64,000 nucleotides of DNA from contig CM074762.1 of the NCBI GenBank assembly GCA_037355855.1, positions 3,720,001 to 3,784,000 on the forward strand, given 5' to 3'. The notes under the pieces are model-generated. The model was given only the letters and a program-made list of their open reading frames with translations. It was not told the origin of the DNA and made no database searches. The first letter of the stretch is position 1. Each line of letters opens with the position of its first letter. The DNA comes from Pseudo-nitzschia pungens (lineage: Eukaryota > Bacillariophyta > Bacillariophyceae > Bacillariales > Bacillariaceae). A program made the position numbers and the translations under genes. Below are positions 1-9,690 of this stretch, piece after piece.

Positions 1-912
1 GGCGGCGTTCATTTTCCGGAAGTCTGTGAGGACTCGGATATCGCCTGTCTTCTTTAGTTGGCAGAAGGTAGGGGATGCCCACGGTGAGTCATCATCGTGG
101 GGGAGTTTCTCCAGGACTCCAATCTCACAGAGCCTGGTGATCTCCTTTCGAAGTGCTTGTTCAAAGGCATGGGGCACAGAGTAGTACCTCTGCCGGACCG
201 GTTTGACTCCTGGTTGGAGCTCAATGGACACCGGTTCTATATTTTTGAGTAGACCCAACCCTCCTCCAAAGAGTGTTGGGAATTTCTTCAGTGTTTTCTT
301 CAAGGCTTCCTTGGACGCGTCCGTAATCTCCAGGTCATTGACCATGGCATCTATATCGACTTTGGAGTAGTCTGCGTCCAAGATTTTGGCTTGCCTCTCT
401 TCCTCCTGTTGGAGGATCGGACTTTGTGTGTTGGCAAAGAATACTGCCTCACATTTGTCCGGGTCAGTAAGTTCCCCCATTCCCTTCATGGGGATGGAGT
501 CACCCTGCCATTCGATGGTTCGGGAGCTGTATTTTATATCCAGTCCCAGTTGTGCCATCATGTCGGATCCTATGATCATGTCGTAGGGCACCTCCTCATG
601 GTGATGATATTCATCCACTTGGAAGGTCCATTTGATGGTCTTGGAGTTTGAAAATTCTATCAACCTCAGTCCCACTGAAGCCGCAGACTTGGTTCGGAAC
701 TTGCCCCCATAGGTATTATAGGTGACAGATCTGTGGTCTCGGTTCGTTAGTTGACTTCGGTCGACAAATTGCCTTAGAATTATGGACTTGGAGCAACCTG
801 AGTCCAGTAGGCCCCGGAGCATCCTCCCCCTTCCTTTATGGTCCAATACCTCCACACAGACGTCCGCAAATCGATTGATTATGCGTGGTCCGGTGTGGAT
901 GGTATTGGCCAT
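1..912 (-). CDS. pol: Ty3/gypsy-like retrotransposon Pol (protease + start of reverse transcriptase), partial
   Basis: Reading the minus strand from the ATG at 912, the frame stays open to the window edge. It begins with a retropepsin-like domain: the active-site-like motif LLDSGCSKS lies near residues 35-43, and the second protease motif YDMIIGSDMM near residue 110. About 150 residues later comes the N-terminal part of a reverse transcriptase, with RQRYYSVPHAFEQALRKEI, then SPWASPTFCQLKKTGDIRVL and TDFRKMNA, as in Ty3/gypsy and retrovirus-type RTs. The catalytic YxDD box, RNase H and integrase would lie left of the window. The first aspartic motif is DSGC rather than the usual DTGA/DSGA, which is unusual but seen in divergent elements. 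The frame is the same phase as the upstream gag and is separated from it only by one TGA codon. No internal stop is seen in this part, so the copy may be young. Confidence 0.88.
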   Translation of the reverse strand, partial: MANTIHTGPRIINRFADVCVEVLDHKGRGRMLRGLLDSGCSKSIILRQFVDRSQLTNRDHRSVTYNTYGGKFRTKSAASVGLRLIEFSNSKTIKWTFQVDEYHHHEEVPYDMIIGSDMMAQLGLDIKYSSRTIEWQGDSIPMKGMGELTDPDKCEAVFFANTQSPILQQEEERQAKILDADYSKVDIDAMVNDLEITDASKEALKKTLKKFPTLFGGGLGLLKNIEPVSIELQPGVKPVRQRYYSVPHAFEQALRKEITRLCEIGVLEKLPHDDDSPWASPTFCQLKKTGDIRVLTDFRKMNAA

Positions 913-2352
913 TCAGTTGTGGGATCCTTTCTTTTTAAAGGTCTTTCTGTACTTTCTTCTGTACTCTTTGAGTTCCCGTTCGGAGATGTCGATCTCGTCA
1001 TCGGAGACTTCGTGGTCAGCTTGGGCCGTGGCCAGTACATAAGAGTACTCGTGGTTCGATAGGTTCCTTCCCCAGTGGGGTTTGGAGTGTTGCTCAGCGT
1101 CTGAGTCTTGTTCTTTTGCCACAAAGTGCTCCTTGAGCAGGTTGATGGTTTCCCGGTCGAACTTCCCCTTCTTGTGGGGACCACCGGTTAGTTTCCAGCA
1201 TTTGCCGGCATGGACCTTGCCACAGGTCTTGCATAGCTGTTTGTTGCTGTTGTCCACAGGGCGCTTCTTTTTGCCAGGGGATTTCCCGTGGTGGGTTCCT
1301 CCCCCAGATGCGGCCTTGGGGGTCTTCTTGGTGACACCGGTCTGCTTTTCGAGGTCGGTGATGCGTTGTTGCATTACTGCTTCCTTCCGGATGGTGATTT
1401 CCAGGTTTTCGAGCTTGTCGATAGTGGTGTTAAAGGAGTGGGTGTAGAGGTCCCAACTAATGTGCTCCAGCTTCTCGCGTTGGGAGTGGGTCATGTTGGA
1501 ATCCAAGATTTCCTTCATTTCTCCTTGGGTGAAACTTCTTGGTGTTTCCATTTGGTCACTGCCACATTCCCAGAGGCATTCTGGGAGGTAGCTTTGGAGT
1601 TCGGCCATTCGATTGGCCCAGGCTCTAATGCCATGTTTGAGGTCCACGCGCATGCCTCGCATGAATCGGCGGAGGACGATATACGAGCGCTTGCCGTGTT
1701 GGTCATTGCCAAAGATTTTGAGCTTGAGGGCATGCATGCATTCCTCGATGACATCCTTTCTGTACTCCTGGGATTGGTAGTACTGGGTGAGGGCGCTTGC
1801 GACCTTTTTCTTTGGGATTGGAGACTCGAGGTTGTCGGTCTCCGACTCTTTGTCCGATCTCGCCGTGGCTGTGTCGGTTTTGTCGGCGGTTGGAGATTTC
1901 TCCTTTGCCGTCTCCTTGGAGGCTCCCGTGGGAGTTTCGGTGGCGTCTTGCCCCATTGATAGCAGGATGTTTGCTTGGTCCCTTTGCGCGATCTCTTGGA
2001 TCTTGTTCTGTACGTGTCTGGTGTGATGGACCTTGTGGGTTGGTTCGGCCAGGTAGGTCCGAGCGAGCGTTCGCTGGACAAGTGCGAGTGCCTCAGTAGA
2101 GAGAATTCTCTGTAGAACCTCCAATTTCTGGTCTCCGTGGAGTTTGTCATTGCCAGCAATTTTCTGGTCAAAGTCTCTCTTCCAGATAAGGAAGAGTTCT
2201 GGTCTTTCAGTACCATTGAGAACCTTCAGGTAGTCGCTGAATGCGATTCCACCTTGTTCGCTGTCTACATTCATCTTTACGGTGGTGGCGTCTTCCGGCC
2301 AGTCCTCCCGTGTGATGTTGAAAGGTTTCAGTTTGGTTCCTTTGGTCGCCAT
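913..2352 (-). CDS. gag: Retrotransposon Gag-like protein (479 aa) with short CCHC-type knuckle
   Basis: This 479-residue frame starts at an ATG (2352) and ends in TGA at 915-913. The C-terminal third carries a zinc-knuckle-like motif, CKTCGKVHAGKC (CX2CX3HX3C), preceded by a Lys/Gly-rich basic stretch and followed by basic and acidic segments. That order is typical of Gag nucleocapsid regions. The central part is helical and charged and contains the likely capsid region, which I cannot assign in detail. The next codon after the stop is the ATG of the protease-RT frame in the same phase, so Pol could be made by readthrough of TGA or by re-initiation. No homology search was possible; the call rests on the knuckle, the size and its position before protease-RT. 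Confidence 0.8.
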   Translation of the reverse strand: MATKGTKLKPFNITREDWPEDATTVKMNVDSEQGGIAFSDYLKVLNGTERPELFLIWKRDFDQKIAGNDKLHGDQKLEVLQRILSTEALALVQRTLARTYLAEPTHKVHHTRHVQNKIQEIAQRDQANILLSMGQDATETPTGASKETAKEKSPTADKTDTATARSDKESETDNLESPIPKKKVASALTQYYQSQEYRKDVIEECMHALKLKIFGNDQHGKRSYIVLRRFMRGMRVDLKHGIRAWANRMAELQSYLPECLWECGSDQMETPRSFTQGEMKEILDSNMTHSQREKLEHISWDLYTHSFNTTIDKLENLEITIRKEAVMQQRITDLEKQTGVTKKTPKAASGGGTHHGKSPGKKKRPVDNSNKQLCKTCGKVHAGKCWKLTGGPHKKGKFDRETINLLKEHFVAKEQDSDAEQHSKPHWGRNLSNHEYSYVLATAQADHEVSDDEIDISERELKEYRRKYRKTFKKKGSHN

Positions 2353-3319
2353 GGTGGTTTAATCAGTTGTTTATTAAGTTACTTTAGTTACACTATTTCT
2401 GTTATTTCACTGCTTGTGGTGAGACTGAGCAAAAAGTGATTGCTCAGTTCCTCCAGTTTTTCTTGCTGGATTTTCATTGCTCTCGTGATAACTCGTGTTG
2501 TAACTGGTTCTCCCCCTGGTTTGCCCAGTGGTGGGAGTTGTTTCTCTCTTTAGTTCCCGGGAATCCTGTGGTTCTCCGGAGTTGTTTCTGTTTTTATTTC
2601 GTGGGATTCGATTCCCGTGGTTCTCCGGCGTTGCTTCCCTATTAAGCAATCACCGGGCCGGTCCCACTTCCCGTTTCCCGTGGGATTGGTGGTGTTTAGG
2701 TATTCATTATATACCTTTCCGGATATCCGTATACTTCGGTTTTGGTTGGCATCCCCTATTCGGTCTGTCCATCCCCTCAGTGTTGGTCCAATTAGTCCAC
2801 TCACTGGATTATGTGTCACTTTTTCAGTGTGTATTTTCGAATTTTTCGATTACATGCTGTTGTCGACCATGGTCCTGTTCAGGTACTTAGGTGTCTCTGT
2901 TGCTGCTGTTGCTCCCTTCTTTGGGCGCCAACAGTTGCTGGGGTCGGTCTTCCTTGTGCTGCAGACACTGGATGTCCTTCTCCCTGTTTTTGCCTCTCTG
3001 TGCCTCCATTTTCTGGCAGTCTTTCGATCTCGTCGGCGCCTTGGTCGATCGATCTCTTTCTGCTCATGGTCATCAGCACTCAGCTAGATTTTAAAATCAT
3101 GCCATACCCCGGGTCTACTAGTGATTAGAATAGTAGTGATATGCAAATTGTGAGCTCTATCAATTAGTCTATTGCTATTGCTTTCGATTGGCATTTGGAA
3201 TCGGCGATTCCAACGCCTCGCTAATTTATCCTCAACCTTAATCCAGTCCCGAGTAGACTCGTGACTGTATTCCGGTGCACGGCAGTTGCACTCGCTCTCT
3301 TGGGCACACAATAGTTTTT
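2353..3319 (-). mobile_element. 5' leader and probable 5' LTR region of the retrotransposon
   Basis: There is no convincing gene here. On the minus strand this is the region upstream of gag, where the untranslated leader and 5' LTR should lie. A tRNA-primer-binding-site candidate is the minus-strand sequence TGGCGCCCAAAGAAGG at 2930-2915; its first bases would pair with a tRNA ending GGGCGCCA. The base pairs just before it do not give a clean CA LTR end, so the LTR borders are not fixed. A possible TG start of the LTR lies near 3308. The other LTR is outside the window, so no terminal-repeat comparison can be made. Confidence 0.4.
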
Positions 3320-6300
3320 CTATCCCTTAATCGTTCGCGCGTAATACTTGTATAGAAGTACAAAAAAAATATAATTTTTCGTAATTTTTGACCCACCCGA
3401 TGACCAAATCGTCAACCGAGTTCTGTGTTCTAGAGACAATGAAAGCACCTCTATCTGCAATAAAGTAACAAATAATCACCAATACTTGTAGTCAATAACA
3501 TAGATATGGGTTTTTTATTATTTACTTGGGGAATTTTGATAAATTTTAGTAGATTTCGGCTGATTTTTGTACATCGGGCCCGTGATTCGGCGTGATTTTC
3601 GCACCATTCGTCCTCCACCATTCGGCCGCCCGAGCCCTGAATACTCCAAATAAAGACACAAGAACACTTTGAAAGGCCCTGCAAACAACAAGGGGTGGTG
3701 AATTTGTATCAGTACTTGCCGTCGTCAAGGCACAGGCCAAACATGATTGCGAACGACCGAATCGAATCGAACAACCGGCGAATCGAATGAACCGAATCGA
3801 ATCGAACAACCGAATCGAATGGGAATAAAAGCAGCAGCAACAACAGCAGCAAGACGCTCACCAGCAAGAGGCTAGTAAGAAATCCTCCTCTTTCCTTTTT
3901 TTTTAACAGAGAGCTCAGTAAAGTTGTTCTTCAGCAATTCCTTCTGTGATAAAATATCAGCAGACCGGTGAAATGTCCCATAGCACTCAATACACAAATG
4001 GACGTTGCATGTGGCGCAGCGCATCAGCGTCCCTTGCTTCCTCAGTCCAAGCCAAGCATGCAGAGCACACCTAGTTGCTTTCCTTGTTGGAGGAAATGGG
4101 TAGTGGTCCAAGTTTCTATCCAGTCGCCGACAGAGACTTCCATTGTGTTGCAGGGACTTGTCTGTAACTCTAAAAGATTTTCGACTCGTCATTTCATCAG
4201 TGTCAGCACCTTCACCACCAGTGGAGGGGCTTGTTAAAGGAGAGATGGTTGGGTCAAGTCCATCAAGATCAAATTGGGCTGTACAATTGAACATGTGAGC
4301 ATCAAATTCAGCTTCAACACCATGAGGGTTCACCCAGTACTCTCCAATTGCCCTCCTAAAGTCATAGTGACGTGCATACCGGGGATTCTTCACTCCTTCT
4401 TCTTCACATAAAGATAAGTACAGCTTGTAGGCGTTCGTCAGGAGCACTCCTGTTCCCCAAAACATAACAGACCACCACCACTTCCTGTTCCGTACATTTT
4501 GATCCAATCTGTAGACTCCTCTGAGCTGGTCAGCAATATCAACGTCGCCCATACCGTTGTTGTATGTATCTAACTGGTTGAGACGGAGGAATTTCATCCT
4601 CTCCTTTTGATTTGTATCAACGTTGTAAATGATCTTCTCTTTTTCAACCCATTCAATTTTAGTAGTAACCATACTCAAATAGTGTACTGGCTTGGTATCA
4701 TACACACTGGATGCAATAAGAAACGAACATTCCGGATCCCCTTCAAGAACAGCAGCTTTAACCGTACCACGAGCCGCTCTTTCTTCGCGGGCATTTTTCA
4801 GTTCCTGCTGAAACACACAGTCAGGGATGCCACGGTTTGCCTTACGAGCAACTCCATGACAAAGGACTCGCTTTGAATGCTTGAACGCTGCCTTGCAGAA
4901 CAGTACTGAGTTGTACAGGTTGTCCATCCCCACATGGTGGTGCTCGTCCTTCAAGGAATCAAACAGAGCCATCGTACGGGCATGCAGCGGAGACAGATTC
5001 CAGTCCAAGTACTTTTTAGGGGCAGGATCGTTCCTCATGTAGACTTGGTAACAGTATCCATTATCACAGAGGGCGTCAGCTTGAAATCCATCACCCTCCT
5101 TCTTGTACGTGATCCGTCGCTTGTCTTGGTGGACACCCTTGAAGCGCATGGTCATCTCATCCACTGCTATTTGACGAGCCAGCATCCAAGCCTGGGGACA
5201 CCGCCAATTAATCCACTTGAGTAGAGGGCGGACCTTCCAGTTGGGGAAATCCCTACGCGAAGGAACATCAATGCGAGGATCTTGGCAAGCAAGAAATGCC
5301 TTGAAGTGCTTGTGCCGTTTCTGCGGATTGCTGAAGCTCCGGCTCATCGCTTGATAGACGAAGTCGTTCCCCGCAATTCTGTCATTCCTTGTCGATCGCA
5401 ACTTGTATTCAACACGAGCTGTTGGAACAAGTCCGTGTAACACATACAATCCAAAGAATTGCCGCAACTCCACAGTCTCAAATGGAACAAACTCAGGGTA
5501 GATCTTCTCGCCAGCAGCAGCAAGAGAGGCTTTGACGTTTGTCCAGTGCCGCATCGATTCAAAACTGAAGTGTTGCTTGTCCTTTGCATCCGAATTCAAT
5601 GGAAGAAAGACGTCAGCAAACTGCCATGGTGGGGAATGAACTGATAGCTTGTGTTTCTCCTTGAACGCTGGATCGCAACAGCCTTTCTCCCGTACTGACC
5701 GTGTCATGAGGGGCTCCCCGTCTGGACCCTTCCTGATTTTACCACGACGGTCCAAGTCAGGCTCTGTCTTCACTCCTTTGAACTCAGGGATATCAAAGAT
5801 CTCCGCATAGTTGTATTTCTTGGGGGGAGGAGCAAGTCTCGCGTCCACTTCTGGTACAGTTGGAGCTCTTGCAATTGTAAAAGAAGGGTTTGCTGGCTCC
5901 TCCACCACTGTGCCTTCAGGGTGAAGCTCTCGCCAGAATACAGTATCAGGGAACAATCGCATCAAGTTTCTGCTTCTTCTACTAGATGGTTCCTTGTTGT
6001 TCTTGTTCTTCCTTGGACGTCCACTTCTTGCTGGTCGTTTGCTATCGCTCGTCGTTGTTCTTGCTTCCTCCACTGTATCGAATCGACGTATCTTCCTGTC
6101 TATTGCCTTCTTCAATCGATCGATAAGATCACTCTTCTTTCCAGAGGTTGATTGGCATCGAAGTTTCAGTTCTTCCTTGAGCCATAGGACTGTTTGCATT
6201 TCTAAATTAACAGGAGGAGGCTTGTCGTTTTCTTTGCTGACAGCAGCGGCGTCTTTTTCTTCCACCACAGCAGCAGTTCCATCCTTCTCTTTTTCTTTGT

Positions 6301-7095
6301 TGTCGCCGGCGTCCGAAGCTCCTCCTCCTGTTGGTGCCGGGGGTGGTAGTATGCCACCACCACCACCAGCATGATGTTGTTCTTCACCATCCGGATTGCT
6401 GTCAGCAACAGCAACGAGACCTGTTTTCGCTCCTTCGTCGACGAAGTTAATTTCTCCAGTTTCTTCAAACTGATCCCCCTCAGCAATAATTGCATCGAAA
6501 AAGGGGCCCTTGGCGCCATCACTATCATACCCTTGATCAAACCTCAATGAACGCTTAAAAAGATTCCCAAGGTTCCTAATCCTTGGGCTATCAATAACCT
6601 CAGTTTCTGTGGATGCTGGGGGTTCTTTTGGTGCCCCGGTGGTTGCTGGGGAGTCATGATCGGTATTTTCGGCCGGTTTCGACATGATGGTACGGCACCG
6701 AATTACAAAAACAGTTCGAATTTCACTTATTTCTGGAGCAATCGATCCGTAAATGGCTCCAATTGTAGCTCTCTAATAGGGGAAGAGAATGATGTACTTG
6801 GATCTTGAATCGGTGGACAGGAAGTACTCCGTTTAAATTAATTCCCATGGTGATATCAATATTTCCGGAAATACTGCTGTTGGTGTTTTGCGCACTCTTG
6901 TTGCTGCTGCTGGAGCTCCGGTGGATCGAATATTGACAGTAGGGACCTGGGACAAAGTGTTTTCTAGGCCAAAATTTTATGCTGAATCTAAATATGAAGT
7001 CCTTTAAGAGATTGTAGAGAGTTAAGAGTTTCGTTTAGCCCCCTGAAGTTGGGTACGAAATACTGCTATAGAAGTACAGAACGATTAAGGGATAG
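3320..7095. mobile_element. piggyBac-family DNA transposon with matching inverted ends
   Basis: The 17-bp sequence CTATCCCTTAATCGTTC at 3320-3336 recurs exactly as its reverse complement at 7079-7095, bracketing one large transposase gene. Both copies contain TTAA, the piggyBac target and junction tetranucleotide. Inside each end lies TATAGAAGTAC (3351-3361 and 7067-7077), in direct orientation; the left copy is part of an imperfect palindrome. Seven bases outside TTAA are also mirrored, so the true end could be TTAA itself or lie at the outer limit of the 17-bp arms. A CGAAT-rich simple repeat (about 3755-3830) lies between the transposase stop and the left end. The element is about 3.8 kb. 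Confidence 0.75.
3872..6685 (-). CDS. SAP-domain piggyBac transposase (937 aa)
   Basis: The frame starts at ATG 6685 and has no internal stop. An acidic, low-complexity N-terminus leads into a SAP-like DNA-binding helix-turn-helix around residues 165-190 (LKEELKLRCQSTSGKKSDL). A long piggyBac-type RNase-H-like catalytic domain follows. The three acidic residues expected of the family are present: D in AVDEMTMRF (about residue 509), D in GMDNLYNS (about 588) and D in GDVDIADQ (about 716). The C-terminus ends in a Cys/His cluster with CALHAW, RCATCNVHLCIECY and a following H, matching the Cys-rich domain that piggyBac enzymes use to bind element ends. Intact catalytic residues, the long frame and matching inverted ends suggest a recently active copy. 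A SAP module is not part of the classical insect piggyBac protein. Confidence 0.88.
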   Translation of the reverse strand: MSKPAENTDHDSPATTGAPKEPPASTETEVIDSPRIRNLGNLFKRSLRFDQGYDSDGAKGPFFDAIIAEGDQFEETGEINFVDEGAKTGLVAVADSNPDGEEQHHAGGGGGILPPPAPTGGGASDAGDNKEKEKDGTAAVVEEKDAAAVSKENDKPPPVNLEMQTVLWLKEELKLRCQSTSGKKSDLIDRLKKAIDRKIRRFDTVEEARTTTSDSKRPARSGRPRKNKNNKEPSSRRSRNLMRLFPDTVFWRELHPEGTVVEEPANPSFTIARAPTVPEVDARLAPPPKKYNYAEIFDIPEFKGVKTEPDLDRRGKIRKGPDGEPLMTRSVREKGCCDPAFKEKHKLSVHSPPWQFADVFLPLNSDAKDKQHFSFESMRHWTNVKASLAAAGEKIYPEFVPFETVELRQFFGLYVLHGLVPTARVEYKLRSTRNDRIAGNDFVYQAMSRSFSNPQKRHKHFKAFLACQDPRIDVPSRRDFPNWKVRPLLKWINWRCPQAWMLARQIAVDEMTMRFKGVHQDKRRITYKKEGDGFQADALCDNGYCYQVYMRNDPAPKKYLDWNLSPLHARTMALFDSLKDEHHHVGMDNLYNSVLFCKAAFKHSKRVLCHGVARKANRGIPDCVFQQELKNAREERAARGTVKAAVLEGDPECSFLIASSVYDTKPVHYLSMVTTKIEWVEKEKIIYNVDTNQKERMKFLRLNQLDTYNNGMGDVDIADQLRGVYRLDQNVRNRKWWWSVMFWGTGVLLTNAYKLYLSLCEEEGVKNPRYARHYDFRRAIGEYWVNPHGVEAEFDAHMFNCTAQFDLDGLDPTISPLTSPSTGGEGADTDEMTSRKSFRVTDKSLQHNGSLCRRLDRNLDHYPFPPTRKATRCALHAWLGLRKQGTLMRCATCNVHLCIECYGTFHRSADILSQKELLKNNFTELSVKKKGKRRISY

Positions 7096-7272
7096 GGCAG
7101 AGGGTGATTACTTCTGATTACACACAACTAGCCCCTGGGTTACAGGAGATTTCACACCGCGCGCGAGCAACTCGACAGTTATTTAACATATTTATCATTC
7201 TCATGCTCGCTCACAATCCTGATGATTGATTGATTCCGTTTGGATTTGGATTTTGATTTTGATTTATTATTT

Positions 7273-7752
7273 AAGCATGGCGACACAGAAAAAGACACAT
7301 CCGGGTTCCTCCAGGCCCAAATATTCAAAATTCTCGATTCGATGTTACAGTAACCGTTGGAAAGATCTCAATTTAAGCTATATAGACATGTCTTTCTTTT
7401 GCTTGAGTTCCTGATACTTGTCGATATACGTCCATTTGAAAATAGCATGAGTTTTTGTACTGAAGCACATGAAACAAATGCTATGCGCGTTGATTGTGCA
7501 ATTAGAACTTTATTTTTCTTGTTACCGAATGGGTCATGCATGATAAGTGCTGTTATTGGTGTGTTTGGATGTTTTTTTTATTTATGTCGACAAAATTGGT
7601 GCGCGCAGATGAAAGTTTTATTTTTTAAGTTTAATTACGACTAAAGTATGCCAAATTAGAGAGTAACGTTTTTGCCTTTTTCTCGAAAAGAATATTCCTT
7701 AATATCCGGGTTCCAGAAACCCGGATGTGTCTTTTTCTGTGTCGCCATGCTT
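7273..7752. mobile_element. MITE-like element with 35-bp perfect inverted ends
   Basis: The 35 bases at 7273-7307, beginning AAGCATGGCGACACAG, occur as an exact reverse complement at 7718-7752. Weaker symmetry continues inward for about 15 more bases. The roughly 480-bp interior is AT-rich and has no convincing gene. A four-base ATTT on both sides could be a target duplication but is too short to be sure. The size and the long terminal inverted repeats fit a non-autonomous DNA transposon. The right arm also contains a small nested hairpin around CCGGGTTCCAGAAACCCGG. No similarity to the nearby piggyBac ends is visible. Confidence 0.65.
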
Positions 7753-8052
7753 ATTTGTAACCGGTCCGTTGAAATAATGTGTCATCCACGTTTGATTGAT
7801 TCATTCAGTAAAATTTTAACATTCTAAAACACGCTGAAAATTCGGAAGACAAAGTCAGAAGTAACAGCTATTGCTTCGAGTACTTCGTCGAAAAAGTATC
7901 TTGCTGTGATTACTGGTTGTAGCTGTCACCACCATCCCCTTATTGTGTACGAAAAGACTATTGATATGAACTTGAGTGATTGTCAACGTGCCACCTTCCC
8001 TTGCCGATAGACATTGTTTCCACACTTGGTTGTAGGCCTGGAAAACGCAACC
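7753..8052. other. Intergenic, nothing recognised
   Basis: AT-rich sequence between the MITE-like element and the coiled-coil gene. It should contain that gene's promoter, but I see no motif I can name. Confidence 0.4.
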
Positions 8053-8451
8053 ATGTTGGAAGAAAGCGACAACGGCGATGCGATTTACACTACAGCACCA
8101 GTCTCTGCCGTCGAGTCCGATGCTGACGATACTGGAAACGAATGCGATTTAGATCCAGAGATGACAAGGAATTTCGTTCGCCAATCTGAAGAACGGATAG
8201 CGGCAGAGCACCGATTGCTAGAATTGCAAAAGGACTTGAACCGGATTCGAAAAGACAATTCCATGTTGAAACTAAAGTCGATGATTACATTGGGCGGCAT
8301 GCAATTGGAAATCGAGTCCATCCGGGAAGACAAGCAATTTCTAATGCAGAAACGTTTCGAATTGAACAAGAAACTGCAAGCCTTGGAGGAATCTATCAGA
8401 CTGAAAGATGAAGAGCTCGCAACCCTTCGATCCATGACAGGCGAGGTATGA
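8053..8451 (+). CDS. Small coiled-coil protein, unknown function
   Basis: The first in-frame ATG (8053) gives 132 residues. After an acidic N-terminus of about 45 residues, almost all of the rest is predicted to be a long heptad-rich helix. It has regular Leu/Ile/Met spacing, strong Glu/Lys alternation and no Pro (for example AAEHRLLELQKDLNRIRK and ALEESIRLKDEELATLRSM). Such proteins usually dimerise or act as scaffolds, but no specific family is recognisable. An AG precedes GCCTGGAAAACGCAACC just upstream, so an upstream exon is possible. The opposite strand has a long open frame that is a shadow of the coiled coil. Confidence 0.55.
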   Translation: MLEESDNGDAIYTTAPVSAVESDADDTGNECDLDPEMTRNFVRQSEERIAAEHRLLELQKDLNRIRKDNSMLKLKSMITLGGMQLEIESIREDKQFLMQKRFELNKKLQALEESIRLKDEELATLRSMTGEV

Positions 8452-9690
8452 CACGAGGCAACAACCAAAAAAAGATGCCCAAGGCAAAGCATACCAATGA
8501 TGAACACTTCGATTTAAGCATATGGAAGTAATGCATTTGTTTCAGCGCACATTCTGCCCATATTAATCACAGTCGCATCAGCAAAATACTATCTGAAGAT
8601 AGATCGAAAAACATACTCCACCTGACGTCAAAGGGAAAAGGGGATGATGGGCGTTTTGCATGGGATCTCGCATGGTGCGAGACATAGATATGGACATTAC
8701 ATAACCATGCCATCGGCTAGGGCGAAGAAAAATCGGGATGGAAGACCAGCCATATGAATTGCCAACAAATCTCAGTGGCAACAAAGAAAATAAGGTACAA
8801 AGTTCATGATGACAACATTATACTCAAGTGCCTGCTTATAATTTATTTCATTGTAAAATATCACACGAAGTTCTGGAATAATTCAACGCTTCGGAGTTTA
8901 TTGCAATCCTGGTATATTTTAGTGGAGTAAGACAGAATTACGATCGGATAACTGATTATCTCAAATAATAAAAAGACCTAAAATTCTGTATTTCTAATTT
9001 CATTCAACGCGAGAGCCTGACCTTTCGCAATCATCAAGAGTCTGAAATATATATTATTTCGTATCTGTTTTTCTTACGAGAGAGTAATTACCTGTACTGC
9101 AATACAATTACTGACGATATCGGATGCCAATCTCGTTTGAGAAGAAGGCTGATCAATACCAAGTCTCATCAAACGGATCAAACAACAAAATCATTCACGC
9201 AGTCAATTTTTGTGCTGTATGATATCCACCACCCTTCGCGCTCTATCTTGTGTTGTCATGACACTACCTAGTCGTAGTCTCCAGCGTTCCTTTGTTTGAG
9301 ACTTCTTGGTCGAATGATTTCTGAAATAATGCATGCAGTAAACCTTAACTTACTTGTAGACTTACTTTTTTCTTACGGTACGATGGTTGTCTGTGGTCAT
9401 CATGGTACCATACCGTACGTTACGTACATACTACATACCACTTCGTAGGGTACTAGTACGTGGAGAGAGGTTTTCTGTGAAAATGGTTGTCGTGGGGAAA
9501 AAAATACGATGATGAAAAAAAATGTTCCGATTATCCAATTTCTAATTTCCTCATTCCGACAAACCGTACAGGTACGAATTGAAACGGCAACAGACGCAAG
9601 TTGTAGCAAAATCGCACCGCTCGGATGAAAAGTATCCGCAATCATCACATTCAGGAAGTGGAAAATAAAATTCAAAAAACCTTATAGATC
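8452..9690. other. Intergenic, AT-rich, no gene seen
   Basis: This 1.2-kb stretch has only short, unconvincing frames. The part at 9376-9460 is one of the window's GTAC-rich patches, with repeated GGTACC, CGTACG and TTACGTA words. Confidence 0.5.

Noticed and set aside
7357..7644. A 95-aa hydrophobic frame within the MITE-like element
   Set aside because: No motif, and the element's size and ends fit a non-coding MITE.
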